Shown piece by piece: positions 54,823 through 63,972 of a stretch of DNA of 64,000 nt (its first letter is position 1; each line of letters starts with the position of its first letter). Under the pieces are notes generated by a model. It was not told where the DNA came from. It saw only the letters and a list, made by a program, of their open reading frames with translations, and searched no databases. A program made the translations under genes and the position numbers. This stretch comes from an uncultured Bacilli bacterium. Its GTDB lineage: Bacteria > Bacillota_I > Bacilli_A > RF39 > UBA660. The stretch lies in assembly GCA_910589375.1 (NCBI GenBank), contig CAJUTK010000001.1:558001-622000 (forward strand). The letters are read 5' to 3'.

Positions 54823-55965
54823 ATGAATATGAAAAAGAAGAAAAAGGCGAATGTGAAAAAATTAGTAGTATTTCCTTCCGCAAAACAGGAAAAAAATTTT
54901 AGTTTACAAAAAATGTTTTATCCTGTTGCATTATCCACTGCTATTTTGCAAATTTTTGCATTTAGTGTATTACCTCATATTTGGTATAGGCCAACTGCTA
55001 GAGAATTTGATGACAGTAATCTATTCTCTGATAAAGAAGTTATTGTTCCAGTGGAAGAGCAAGAAGATATTTTGCACACTTTAGAAAAAGAATTAGGGAT
55101 AAAAATTGATGATAATAGGGAAAATTATCTTTTATTACATGCTGTTTTAGAAAACCCGTATTTAAATGCTAAAGAAAAGGAAATATTTTATAAATTTATA
55201 GAATATTTTAACGATAATCCTTATATTAATAGAGAAGAAATCTATGAAAATATGTTAAATGTAAATGCTAGATTCTCTCTTCGTGGTGCTTTAGATAAAG
55301 AAGAAAATGTTTTAGCAATCTATTTGTCAAATTATAGAGACATTGTTTATTTTGAATTGTTTCCTAGTGTAGATACGATGGCACATGAAGATGGACATTG
55401 TATTCATGAATGCAAGAATATGCCAAATTTTATAGTAGAAGGAATAGATCAATTAATTGTTTCCGAATATTTTTCTGAAACACCTTTTTTACTAACTACT
55501 ATCTATCCTTATCAAGTTAGTTTTGTAAAACTATTGTGTGAAATGATAGGGACAGATATTGTTCTTCAATCTTATACAGAAGATAAACCAGAGCTTATTT
55601 ATAACGCTTTAGATAATTTAATAGGAAAAGAGAATCACGCGAAAGGTATAATAGAAGACTTAGATGCCTGTATGGAAAATTATCGCAGATATAATGCTTC
55701 AGTAGAAGAGGCTAAGAAAGCAAATCAAACTTTATTAGATTTTTTAGAATATGTAAATGCTTTTGAATTTGAAGATGAAGAAGCGGTTCAATATCATTTA
55801 AGTGTTTTTGTGAGTTTATTTACAGATCATTATGGAACATTAGAGGAGTATTTAAAATTTACAGTTTGTAAAGCATATCTTTCTTCTGGTTTAAAAGAAG
55901 CAGGATTTACGAAAGGAATTACAGTAACAACGGAAGAATATTTAGGGGTAGTATATCAATATTAA
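54823..55965 (+). CDS. Membrane-anchored zincin-like protein (HEDGH)
   Basis: After a basic start, one hydrophobic helix (MFYPVALSTAILQIFAFSVLP) anchors the protein; the rest is outside. Residues 188-192, counted from ATG 54823, read HEDGH, an HExxH zinc motif, in DTMAHEDGHCIHECKNMP. The segment VEGIDQLIVSEYFSE about 20 residues later could give the third ligand. The overall order recalls the lipoprotein at 852-2504. No clear ribosome site exists; ATG 54823 or 54829 are both possible, and the frame is open to GTG 54814. Peptidase activity is inferred. Confidence 0.65.
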   Translation: MNMKKKKKANVKKLVVFPSAKQEKNFSLQKMFYPVALSTAILQIFAFSVLPHIWYRPTAREFDDSNLFSDKEVIVPVEEQEDILHTLEKELGIKIDDNRENYLLLHAVLENPYLNAKEKEIFYKFIEYFNDNPYINREEIYENMLNVNARFSLRGALDKEENVLAIYLSNYRDIVYFELFPSVDTMAHEDGHCIHECKNMPNFIVEGIDQLIVSEYFSETPFLLTTIYPYQVSFVKLLCEMIGTDIVLQSYTEDKPELIYNALDNLIGKENHAKGIIEDLDACMENYRRYNASVEEAKKANQTLLDFLEYVNAFEFEDEEAVQYHLSVFVSLFTDHYGTLEEYLKFTVCKAYLSSGLKEAGFTKGITVTTEEYLGVVYQY

Positions 55966-55988
55966 AAAACGTGTTAATCACGTTTTTT
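55964..55988. terminator. Bidirectional terminator between convergent genes
   Basis: AAAAAACGTG and CACGTTTTTT form a 10-bp stem around TTAAT, with T runs both ways. Confidence 0.85.
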
Positions 55989-56822
55989 CTTTTTAAATTG
56001 ATAATTGAGATCTTCTGTTTCTTGACTAACGAATTGTCTGATTATATGTTCAATATCTGGATCATGTCTTAAAGTTGGCTCTAGGATAGCATAAATTTGA
56101 TTTGTCAGTAAGATATTCATTTCTTGTTTACTTCTAGCTAATAAAAATAAATCCATTAATTGCTTTAATAAGTCCAAATCTTGATTACAGATAACAAGTA
56201 AGAAAGTAGCAAGCCCAATAGGGTAGTCATATTGAATACAGAGCTCTAAGACAGTCTCTTCTAGTTTATTTTTTTCATAAAGAAAATCTTTTCTATCAAA
56301 AATACTATAGAGTGTGCAATCTGTTTGAAAATATCCTTTTTGTGCATGCTCTTTTATAAATATAAGGTAGTATTTTTTTCTAATGAGTTCAATTGTAATT
56401 TCTATAGAATTTACACCTCTTTTATTAAAGGGGATTCTAAAATCATAAATTTTTTCTGAGGATACAGAACTTTTTCCAGTTATTTTTTTTAAATAGGCAT
56501 AGTAATCTTCTACTCCATTGCCACTTTTTCTTTTGATACTATCAAAAATTTTTTGGTAAGGGAAAGACTCTATATAATACATACTTTGATAAAAACTAGA
56601 TAGTTCATCAATATCTGCCTGTTTTGAATATTTTGGCAATTGGAAAGTAGAAGGTTCTTCTATTTCGTTAGCATGAAAATGTTTCCCATTGAATCTGATG
56701 CGATAAAATGTTGGAACATCATCTACAATTAATTTTAAATCATATTGATTAGAGTCTAACAGGGTACAATCTAGTCTTTGATCTAAATGATTAAATAAAT
56801 TTCCTTTTTGTATAGTAATCAT
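55974..56822 (-). CDS. Cytosolic protein, unknown function
   Basis: A 282-residue protein without signal or membrane segments. It begins with strands (MITIQKGNLFNHLDQRLDCTLL), has a central part around IYDFRIPFNKRGVNSIEITIELIRKKYYLIFI, and ends in a helical region with a basic tail (YQFKKKKRD). No family recognised. AAAAAGGAGATTATT precedes the start. It is divergent from the NAD operon, whose operator lies about 90 bases upstream. Confidence 0.65.
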   Translation of the reverse strand: MITIQKGNLFNHLDQRLDCTLLDSNQYDLKLIVDDVPTFYRIRFNGKHFHANEIEEPSTFQLPKYSKQADIDELSSFYQSMYYIESFPYQKIFDSIKRKSGNGVEDYYAYLKKITGKSSVSSEKIYDFRIPFNKRGVNSIEITIELIRKKYYLIFIKEHAQKGYFQTDCTLYSIFDRKDFLYEKNKLEETVLELCIQYDYPIGLATFLLVICNQDLDLLKQLMDLFLLARSKQEMNILLTNQIYAILEPTLRHDPDIEHIIRQFVSQETEDLNYQFKKKKRD

Positions 56823-56907
56823 AATAATCTCCTTTTTTATAAATAGTATTATAGTATAGAGTGAATAAAAATACTAGTAATTTGTCAGAAAATAGAAGAA
56901 AATAAAA

Positions 56908-56957
56908 ATCTTTTTAAAAAAATGTTAAAAAGATATTGACAAAAAGAAATCTTTTTA
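56908..56957 (+). promoter_or_regulatory. Inverted-repeat operator of the NAD salvage operon
   Basis: ATCTTTTTAA, 7 nt (AAAAATG), TTAAAAAGAT (56908-56934) is a perfect inverted repeat. A third half-site ATCTTTTTAA lies at 56948-56957, directly against the -10 box. The same 27-bp sequence recurs exactly at 63973-63999. The arrangement suggests a dedicated repressor, not identified in the window. Confidence 0.8.
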
Positions 56958-56963
56958 ATATAA
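56936..56963 (+). promoter_or_regulatory. Promoter of the NAD salvage operon
   Basis: TTGACA (56936-56941), 16 bp and TATAAT (56958-56963); both boxes are consensus. Operator half-sites flank the -35 box and fill the end of the spacer. Confidence 0.9.
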
Positions 56964-56971
56964 TGCTAATA

Positions 56972-56992
56972 ACAAGAACGAAAACTGTTCTT
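56972..56992 (+). other. 5' leader hairpin of the NAD operon
   Basis: CAAGAAC pairs with GTTCTTG around a 7-nt loop, near the 5' end of the mRNA. It could stabilise the transcript; no riboswitch family is recognised. Confidence 0.45.
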
Positions 56993-57045
56993 GAAAATTT
57001 TAAAATTACTTATTAATATTTCGATAAAAAGAAAGAGGCGATATT

Positions 57046-57702
57046 ATGAAAAAAGTAGAAATAAGTGAAATTGAAGAGTTGACGATTGTAGTTGATATGG
57101 TTAACGGTTTTGCAAAAGAGGGAGTGATGGCAGATCCTTACATTATGCATATTGTACCAGCTATTAGAAACTATATGGAAGTGGCATTAGAAAGTCCTAA
57201 TAAGGCAGTAGTAGTTATTAAAGAGAATCATGATGAAAATGCAAAAGAATTTGATATTCATCCACCACATTGTAAGAAAGGAACAAAAGAAGCAGAAATG
57301 GTAGATGAATTAAAGGATTTGGAACCTTACTGTTATACATTCTTGAAAAACTCAACAAGTGCGATATGGGCACCAGGATTTCTAGATTTTATTAAGACAT
57401 TATTAAAAAATCCTAAATTTAGAAAAATTCGTGTAGTTGGATGTTGTACAGATATCTGTGTTATGGATTTAAGTATTCCATTAAAGAAGCTATTAGATCA
57501 ACTAAATATTGATGTAGAAGTAATTGTACCAACAGAAGCTGTTGAGACATTCCAAATTAAACCACATACTTATGATGAATTTGGAAAGCTTGTAGAAGAA
57601 GGAATACATGATAGAAATGAATGGAATACCATGGCATTTAAATTTATGAAACAAGCAGGTATTCAAATAGAAGAAAAAGGCTATCAGAAAGTGAAGGCTT
57701 AA
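57046..57702 (+). CDS. pncA: Nicotinamidase (isochorismatase fold)
   Basis: The isochorismatase fold is clear: VVDMVNGFAKEG with the catalytic Asp, FLKNSTSAI with the Lys, and VVGCCTDICVMDLSIPLK with the Cys. Converting nicotinamide to nicotinate fits the next gene, which uses nicotinate. At 218 residues it is of normal size. The gene begins behind AAAGAGGCGATATT and heads a four-gene NAD operon. Confidence 0.88.
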   Translation: MKKVEISEIEELTIVVDMVNGFAKEGVMADPYIMHIVPAIRNYMEVALESPNKAVVVIKENHDENAKEFDIHPPHCKKGTKEAEMVDELKDLEPYCYTFLKNSTSAIWAPGFLDFIKTLLKNPKFRKIRVVGCCTDICVMDLSIPLKKLLDQLNIDVEVIVPTEAVETFQIKPHTYDEFGKLVEEGIHDRNEWNTMAFKFMKQAGIQIEEKGYQKVKA

Positions 57703-57751
57703 ATTTTACATTTGTGTTATTAATATTTTATATATAAGAAGGAGAGAAATT

Positions 57752-59326
57752 ATGAAAAATGAACAATTAAAAAGTGTAGAAGAATTTAAAAATTTAATGG
57801 GTATTGATAACCCAGATATTAAAACATGGGAGGACTTAAAGGCAGAAATTGAGAGAAATCAAAAACCTAATTTAGCAATGCTTACTGACTTTTATGAATT
57901 TACAATGTCACAAGCATTCTTTGATGCAGGGGATGAAAATAAAAAAGCATACTTTGATGTATTCTTTCGTACCAATCCATTAGAAGGTGGTTATACCATT
58001 AGTAATGGATTAGGGGATATTATCAATTTTGTAAAAGATTTTCATTATACAAAAGCAGATATTGATTATTTAAGAAGTACTGGGCAGTTTACAGAAGATT
58101 TCTTAAGGTATTTAAGTAATCTAAGATTTAATGGAGATATTTGGGCAATTCCAGATGGTACTCCAGTATTCCCAAATGAACCAGTTATTACAGTACGTGC
58201 GAATATTATAGAGGCACAATTATTAGAATCATTGATGCTTGCTTATTTTAATCAAGGTTCTTTAATTGCTACTTCAACGAAAAGAATTACAAATGCTGCT
58301 GGAAAGATTCCAGTATCAGACTTTGGTCTTAGAAGAGGACATGGAGAAGGTACTATTAATGGATCTAAATATGCGATGATAGGTGGATGTACTTCTACTT
58401 CTAATACATTAACAGGAGAACTTACTGGTGTTAAAATCTCAGGAACAATGGCTCATGACTTGATTCAATTTTATAAAGATGATTATAAGGCATTTATGGT
58501 ATATGCGAGAGCCAATCCTAGAAACTGTGTATTCTTAGTAGATACCTTTAATACTTTAAAGAAAGGTATTCCAGCAGCAATTCGTGTAGCGAAAGAATTC
58601 TTAATTCCAAATGGTTATCCATTTATTGGAATCCGTATTGATAGTGGAGATTTAGCATACCTTTCAAAAGAAGCAAGAAAGATGTTAGATGAAGCAGGAT
58701 TTCCAGAAACTAAAATATTCTTAACAAATGGATTAGATGAGAAGAAAATTAATTCTTTAAAACAGCAAGGAGCACATGTAGATGCAATAGGTGCAGGAGA
58801 TAATGTACTTGCTCCAAAAGAAAGAATGAATGGTGTTTATAAATTATGCGCAGTAGAAGAAAATGGTGTACCAGTCCCAAGAATTAAAATTAGTGGAGAT
58901 GCCATTAAAACAACGAATCCAGGATATAAGAAAGTATATCGTTTCTATGATAAGAAAACAGGATACGCACTAGGCGATGTAGTAGCACTTGCAACAGAGG
59001 TAATACCACTTGATCACTATACTTTAATTTCCCCAACAGAAGAGTGGAAAACAACTGAGTTAAAAGATTATACTGTAAAAGAATTACAAGTTCCAATCTT
59101 TAGAGGAGGTAAATTAGTATATGATGTTCCAACGGTTATGGAAAGTGCAGAACATTGTCATAAAGAATTTGCAACTCTTTACCCAGAAATTAAAAGAGAT
59201 ATTAAACCTCATGGATATTATGTAGATTTAAGTAGACAATTATTAGATTTAAAAAAACAATTACTAAATGAATATGCTAGTAGTGAATCAGAGAAAGTGA
59301 AGACAATAGGTACATATCATGCGTAA
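57752..59326 (+). CDS. pncB: Nicotinate phosphoribosyltransferase
   Basis: Key segments of NAPRTase are present: MLTDFYEFTMSQAFFD at the N-terminus, SDFGLRRGHGEGTINGSKYAMIGGCTSTSNT around the catalytic histidine, GTMAHDLIQFYKDDYKAF and the phosphate-binding GIRIDSGDLAYLSKEARK. It makes nicotinate mononucleotide. The protein has 524 residues, in the range of Firmicute forms. AAGGAGAG precedes the start. It overlaps the Nudix gene by eight bases. Confidence 0.95.
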   Translation: MKNEQLKSVEEFKNLMGIDNPDIKTWEDLKAEIERNQKPNLAMLTDFYEFTMSQAFFDAGDENKKAYFDVFFRTNPLEGGYTISNGLGDIINFVKDFHYTKADIDYLRSTGQFTEDFLRYLSNLRFNGDIWAIPDGTPVFPNEPVITVRANIIEAQLLESLMLAYFNQGSLIATSTKRITNAAGKIPVSDFGLRRGHGEGTINGSKYAMIGGCTSTSNTLTGELTGVKISGTMAHDLIQFYKDDYKAFMVYARANPRNCVFLVDTFNTLKKGIPAAIRVAKEFLIPNGYPFIGIRIDSGDLAYLSKEARKMLDEAGFPETKIFLTNGLDEKKINSLKQQGAHVDAIGAGDNVLAPKERMNGVYKLCAVEENGVPVPRIKISGDAIKTTNPGYKKVYRFYDKKTGYALGDVVALATEVIPLDHYTLISPTEEWKTTELKDYTVKELQVPIFRGGKLVYDVPTVMESAEHCHKEFATLYPEIKRDIKPHGYYVDLSRQLLDLKKQLLNEYASSESEKVKTIGTYHA

Positions 59327-59936
59327 AGAAAAACTAGAAGAACTAGAAAGTTATTTAGAAGAATTAAAGACAGTAAAGCAGGTAAGGAAAGATCCATCTT
59401 TCCTTACCAGACTATTTCGAGGAAAAGGATTTCTATCAAGTGATGTTTATGAATGTCACTTAAATTGTGGTAGAATAGTAGTAAGAGAAAAACTTGTGAA
59501 GGGCAAAAAAGATGGAAGTGCAGCTATCATATTTGCACTTACCAAAACTAATGAAGTACTTCTCAATGTAGAACCTCGTGTATTTACAAATGAAACAGTA
59601 TCTTTAGGTTTCCCAGCAGGATATATAGAATTAAATGAAACACCAGAACAAGGCGCTAGAAGAGAACTATTAGAAGAACATGGATATCAAGCTGGAGAAA
59701 TGATTTTGTTAGATGAGTTTTATCAAGATGAAGGCTGTTCTTCAGCATTCAACAGAATCTTTTTAGCACTTGATTCAGAAAAAGTGAGTGAACAACACCT
59801 AGATAAAGATGAAATTATTAGACCATTTCTTTGTACTTATGATGAGGTATTGGAGTTAAATAAACTTGGATATTTTACAGGAGCAAATAGTAAACTTGCC
59901 ATTGAAAGAGCTAAAGAATACTTAAAAAGGAGATAG
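59319..59936 (+). CDS. Nudix hydrolase, ADP-ribose pyrophosphatase type
   Basis: The Nudix box GYIELNETPEQGARRELLEEHGY fits Gx5Ex7REUxEExGU, preceded by LGFPA. The order resembles ADP-ribose pyrophosphatases. The 205 residues lack the winged helix found in NrtR regulators, so this is an enzyme, not the operon's repressor. Hydrolysis of ADP-ribose or a related NAD breakdown product fits the operon. It overlaps pncB and ends four bases before nadE. Confidence 0.85.
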   Translation: MRKEKLEELESYLEELKTVKQVRKDPSFLTRLFRGKGFLSSDVYECHLNCGRIVVREKLVKGKKDGSAAIIFALTKTNEVLLNVEPRVFTNETVSLGFPAGYIELNETPEQGARRELLEEHGYQAGEMILLDEFYQDEGCSSAFNRIFLALDSEKVSEQHLDKDEIIRPFLCTYDEVLELNKLGYFTGANSKLAIERAKEYLKRR

Positions 59937-59940
59937 TAAT

Positions 59941-61866
59941 ATGTTAAAAAAATATGGATATGTAAGAGTAGGAGCAATCGTTCCGGAATTAAAAGTAGGG
60001 AATGTAGAATTTAATACAGAAGAAATTATAAAAGAAATTAAGGCATTATCAAAAGAAGGAGTTCAGATTGTAACACTTCCAGAGTTATCTTTAACAGGAT
60101 ATACTTGTAATGATTTATTTCATCAGGATATTCTTTTAGATAACGCTTTAGAAGGATTAAAAAAGATAGTAGAAAAAACTAAGAATATAGATATTGTATC
60201 TATTATTGGACTTCCTATTTCTTTAGATAACCAACTATTTAATGTGGCAGTTGTTATTTTTAAAGGAGAAATTCTAGGAGTAGTTCCAAAAACATTTATT
60301 CCAAACTATAGTGAATTCTATGAGAAGAGATGGTTTGCATCTTCTATTAATGCGATTAGTGATACCGTTACTCTATTTGGTAAAGAAATACCATTTGGAA
60401 CCAATATTTTATTTCAAGATAAAGAAAATAAAAATATTACATTTGGTATTGAAATCTGTGAAGATGTTTGGAGTATTAATCCCCCAAGTAATGAACACGC
60501 ATTAAATGGTGCAACTATGATTTTTAATTTATCTGCTAGTAATGAGATTATTGGTAAATACGAATATCGTAAAGAATTAATTAAGATGCAATCTGCAAAA
60601 ACGATTAGTGCTTATATTTACGCTTCTAGTGGAGTAGGAGAATCTAGTACTGATGTTGTATTCTCAGGTCATGCTATGGTAGCCGAAAATGGTACTATCT
60701 TAAAAGAGAATAATCGCTTTGATTTTTCTTCTAATAGTATCGTTATGGATATAGATGTAGAACGTATTATGAATAATCGTCATAAAGATATCAGTTATAT
60801 GGGAGTAATTCCAAAAATTAAATATAGAACTGTCTATTTTAACTTAAAAGATACGAATGAAAATTTATTACGTACTTATCCTGCATACCCATTTGTTCCT
60901 AAAAATGAGGAAAAGAGAAATTTAAGATGTTCTGAAATCTTTAATATTCAAGCATCAGGTTTAGCAAAACGCCTAAAACATACGGGAATGAAGAAAACAG
61001 TAATTGGTATTTCAGGTGGATTAGATTCTACTTTAGCATTTTTAATCATTATAGAAGCTTATAAAAAACTAGGGATTGATAATAAGAATATGATTGCTGT
61101 TACCATGCCTGGATTTGGTACTACCGATAGAACGTATACAAATGCTGTTAATTTAGTAAAAGAATTTGGTGCTACTTTAAGAGAAATTAGTATTAAAGAA
61201 GCATGCCTTGTACATTTTAAAGATATTGGGCAAGATGAAAATACTTTTGATATTACTTATGAAAATTCACAAGCAAGAGAGCGGACACAAATCTTAATGG
61301 ATATTGCTAATAAAGAAGGCGCATTAGTAATTGGTACAGGTGACTTATCTGAACTTGCGTTAGGTTGGTGTACCTATAATGGAGATCATATGAGTATGTA
61401 TGCTGTTAATACTTCTATTCCAAAGACCTTAGTTAGATATTTAGTAAAATGGATTGCTGATACTCATGAGACTACAAGAGATACTATCTATGATATTTTA
61501 GATACACCTATTAGTCCAGAATTACTTCCTCCAACAAAGGATGGCAAGATTGCTCAAAAAACAGAAGCTTCAGTAGGTCCTTATATCTTACATGATTTCT
61601 TCTTATATCAGTTTTTAAGAAATGGATTTAAACCAAGTAAAATTTATTTTATAGCTAGTATAACATTTAAAGAAATGTATGAAGAAGTAGAAATTAAAAA
61701 ATGGTTAACGTTCTTTATTAGCAGATTTTTTACACAACAATTTAAAAGAAGCTGTATGCCAGATGGACCTAAAGTAGGTACAATTAGTTTATCTCCAAGA
61801 GGAGACTTACGTATGCCAAGTGATGCTGATTATGAAATATGGTTAAAAGACTTAGAAAATGTCTAA
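59941..61866 (+). CDS. nadE: Glutamine-dependent NAD synthetase
   Basis: Residues 1-290 form the carbon-nitrogen hydrolase (glutaminase) domain with VTLPELSLTGYTCNDLF and GIEICEDVW (catalytic Cys). Residues 325-641 form the NAD synthetase with the P-loop VIGISGGLDSTLAFL and GTGDLSELALGWCTYNGDHMSMYAVN. It amidates deamido-NAD to NAD, the last step of the route begun by pncA and pncB. AAAAAGGAGATAGTAAT precedes the start. A strong terminator closes the operon. Confidence 0.96.
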   Translation: MLKKYGYVRVGAIVPELKVGNVEFNTEEIIKEIKALSKEGVQIVTLPELSLTGYTCNDLFHQDILLDNALEGLKKIVEKTKNIDIVSIIGLPISLDNQLFNVAVVIFKGEILGVVPKTFIPNYSEFYEKRWFASSINAISDTVTLFGKEIPFGTNILFQDKENKNITFGIEICEDVWSINPPSNEHALNGATMIFNLSASNEIIGKYEYRKELIKMQSAKTISAYIYASSGVGESSTDVVFSGHAMVAENGTILKENNRFDFSSNSIVMDIDVERIMNNRHKDISYMGVIPKIKYRTVYFNLKDTNENLLRTYPAYPFVPKNEEKRNLRCSEIFNIQASGLAKRLKHTGMKKTVIGISGGLDSTLAFLIIIEAYKKLGIDNKNMIAVTMPGFGTTDRTYTNAVNLVKEFGATLREISIKEACLVHFKDIGQDENTFDITYENSQARERTQILMDIANKEGALVIGTGDLSELALGWCTYNGDHMSMYAVNTSIPKTLVRYLVKWIADTHETTRDTIYDILDTPISPELLPPTKDGKIAQKTEASVGPYILHDFFLYQFLRNGFKPSKIYFIASITFKEMYEEVEIKKWLTFFISRFFTQQFKRSCMPDGPKVGTISLSPRGDLRMPSDADYEIWLKDLENV

Positions 61867-61876
61867 GTCTTTTCTT
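61845..61876 (+). terminator. Terminator of the NAD operon
   Basis: AAAAGACTTAG pairs 11 bp with CTAAGTCTTTT around AAAATGT and is followed by TCTTG. It includes the last codons and stop. Confidence 0.8.
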
Positions 61877-62004
61877 GTTGGCTAATATCTTTTTTGATAG
61901 ATAGCAGTAACATATGATATTAGGAAAGAGTTATAAAGATATAGTTTTTTAATCTTTTTTTGTTATTAGAAATATGATATACTATAGCAAGAAAGAAGGT
62001 ATTT

Positions 62005-62712
62005 ATGAAAAAATATAATCGTGTGCTTTTAAAATTAAGCGGAGAATCTCTAGCTGGAGATAAAGGAATGGGTATAGATTTTGAAAAAGTTTTAGAAATC
62101 TGTGCAGAGATAAAAGAGGTTGTTGAAAAAACAAATGTAGAAGTTGCTATTGTAGTAGGTGGTGGAAATTTCTGGAGAGGAAGATCTAACCAACATATGG
62201 ATAGATGTACATCAGATCATATTGGAATGCTTGGTACAACTATGAATGCATTAGCAATTAATGACGCATTCAAACAATTAGGTTTTGAATCTCGTGTTCA
62301 AACAGGAATTGAAATGCGACAAATAGCAGAATTCTATATTAAAAATAGGGCAGAAAGACATTTGCAAAAAGGAAGAGTTGTCATCTTTGGATGTGGAACT
62401 GGAAGCCCATTTTTCTCAACAGATACTGCGGCTGCTTTAAGAGCTGCAGAAATTAATGCTGATATTGTTTTAAAAGCTACGAATGTAGATGGCATTTATA
62501 CAGCAGATCCTAAAAAGGATAAAAATGCTACTATGATAGAAGAAATTACTTATATTGATGTATTAAATAAAAAATTAAATGTAATGGATTCTACTGCCAC
62601 TACACTATGTATGGATAATGAAATACCAATACTAGTTTATAATATGAACAAAAAGGGAAATTTAGAAAAAGTAATTACTGGCAAAAAAATAGGAACTATT
62701 GTTTCTAAATAG
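62005..62712 (+). CDS. pyrH: UMP kinase
   Basis: The amino-acid-kinase fold of bacterial PyrH is clear: LLKLSGESLAGDKGMGIDFEKVLEI, VGGGNFWRGR, DHIGMLGTTMNALAI, VIFGCGTGSPFFSTDTAAALRAAEI and ADPKKDKNATMIEEITY. It phosphorylates UMP to UDP as a hexamer. The length of 235 residues is standard. AGAAAGAAGG precedes the start and TATACT lies at 61978-61983. Unusually it stands without tsf or frr, followed instead by a glycosyltransferase. Confidence 0.96.
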   Translation: MKKYNRVLLKLSGESLAGDKGMGIDFEKVLEICAEIKEVVEKTNVEVAIVVGGGNFWRGRSNQHMDRCTSDHIGMLGTTMNALAINDAFKQLGFESRVQTGIEMRQIAEFYIKNRAERHLQKGRVVIFGCGTGSPFFSTDTAAALRAAEINADIVLKATNVDGIYTADPKKDKNATMIEEITYIDVLNKKLNVMDSTATTLCMDNEIPILVYNMNKKGNLEKVITGKKIGTIVSK

Positions 62713-62722
62713 GAAGGCAACT

Positions 62723-63934
62723 ATGAGAATATTAATGATTAACCATTTTCCACTTGCTGGTTCTGGCAGTGGTGTATATACAATGAATATAGCGAAGTCT
62801 TTACGAGATAAAGGACATGATGTATGCATTATTATGCCAGAAAATAGAACAAATTTTAATAGAGAAGATGGTATTAAATTACACCCTGTATATTTTAAGC
62901 AGAAAGAAGAAATCCCAGGACAATTACCATTTAACTTTCCTTGCTTTACTACACATCCTAATAGTACCTTAAATTTTTCTGATTTAACTGATGAGGAGTT
63001 AAATGAATATGTAGATGCTTTTAGAAAAGCTATTAAAGAAGAAGTAGAATCTTTTTGTCCAGATGTTATTCATGGACAACATATTTGGATTTTGTCAGAT
63101 TTAGCAGCTGAATATGATATTCCATTAATAGTAACTGCACATGGAACAGATATTGTAGGACATCAAAGAAGTAATAGATTTCATTCTTACACGAATGATG
63201 TTGCTTCTAAGTGCGCACATATTATAACGATATCAGAAGATAATAAGAAACTTGTTGAACAGGAATTTCCACAAGCAACTGGAAAAACGACACTTATTCG
63301 AAATGGATATGATTCTAATGTTTTTTATCAGGATGTTTATAATAGAAATAAAGTTTTGAAAAAATTTGGTATTGAAAAGGAGTACGCTAATGTAGTTTGC
63401 TTTGTTGGTAAACTGACAGAGATAAAGGGAGTAGATACTCTTTTAAATGCTGCTTCTACTTATGAAGATGGAAATACTGCAACCTTAATTGCAGGAAATG
63501 GGGAATTGTTTGAGGAACTAAATACGATGGCTAATAATTTAGAGTTATCTGATGTTTATTTTTTAGGAAATTTACCCCAAGAGGAATTACGAGCAATTTA
63601 TAATGTAGCAGATGTTTCTTGCGTTCCTTCTCGATTTGAGGCATTTGGTTTAGTTGCTATCGAGGCATTAGCGTGTGGAACTCCTGTAGTGGCAAGTACT
63701 GTAGGTGGAATCCCTGATTTTCTAAAACCTGATGTAGGTGTATTAATTCCAGTAGATGATGCTAATGCATTAGCGTCTTCTATTCAAAAAATTTTAAATA
63801 ATGAAATTTGTTTTGATTCTCGCCATATAGCACAATATGCTTATACAAATTATGCACAAGAGACTTTAATTGATGAATTAATAGATATTTATGAGGGCTA
63901 TGGTGTAGGAGAAAAAGGAAAAAAGAAAGTATAG
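62723..63934 (+). CDS. GT4-family glycosyltransferase
   Basis: The N-terminal Rossmann fold starts MINHFPLAGSGSGVYTMNIAKSLRDKGHDV. The acceptor region has HGTDIVGHQRS. The C-terminal sugar-nucleotide domain shows FVGKLTEIKGVDTLLNAA, AGNGELFEELN and the EX7E motif around SRFEAFGLVAIEALACGTPVV. This is a retaining GT-B enzyme. The sugar and acceptor cannot be told; a glycolipid or wall polymer is plausible. ATG 62723 follows AGGAAGGCAACT; the frame open to 62699 overlaps pyrH. Confidence 0.88.
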   Translation: MRILMINHFPLAGSGSGVYTMNIAKSLRDKGHDVCIIMPENRTNFNREDGIKLHPVYFKQKEEIPGQLPFNFPCFTTHPNSTLNFSDLTDEELNEYVDAFRKAIKEEVESFCPDVIHGQHIWILSDLAAEYDIPLIVTAHGTDIVGHQRSNRFHSYTNDVASKCAHIITISEDNKKLVEQEFPQATGKTTLIRNGYDSNVFYQDVYNRNKVLKKFGIEKEYANVVCFVGKLTEIKGVDTLLNAASTYEDGNTATLIAGNGELFEELNTMANNLELSDVYFLGNLPQEELRAIYNVADVSCVPSRFEAFGLVAIEALACGTPVVASTVGGIPDFLKPDVGVLIPVDDANALASSIQKILNNEICFDSRHIAQYAYTNYAQETLIDELIDIYEGYGVGEKGKKKV

Positions 63935-63959
63935 ACTTTTCTAAAAGAAAAGTCTTTTT
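63933..63959 (+). terminator. Terminator after the glycosyltransferase gene
   Basis: AGACTTTTCT pairs with AGAAAAGTCT around AAA and is followed by TTTT. Confidence 0.85.
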
Positions 63960-63972
63960 GTGTGAAAAAAAC

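Noticed and set aside
56972..57045. NAD-sensing riboswitch in the leader of the pncA operon
   Set aside because: Only one short hairpin and AT-rich sequence are visible; no conserved riboswitch core, and an operator already explains control.
59319..59936. Nudix protein as an NrtR-type repressor of the NAD operon
   Set aside because: It has a complete Nudix box but no C-terminal winged helix; it reads as an enzyme.
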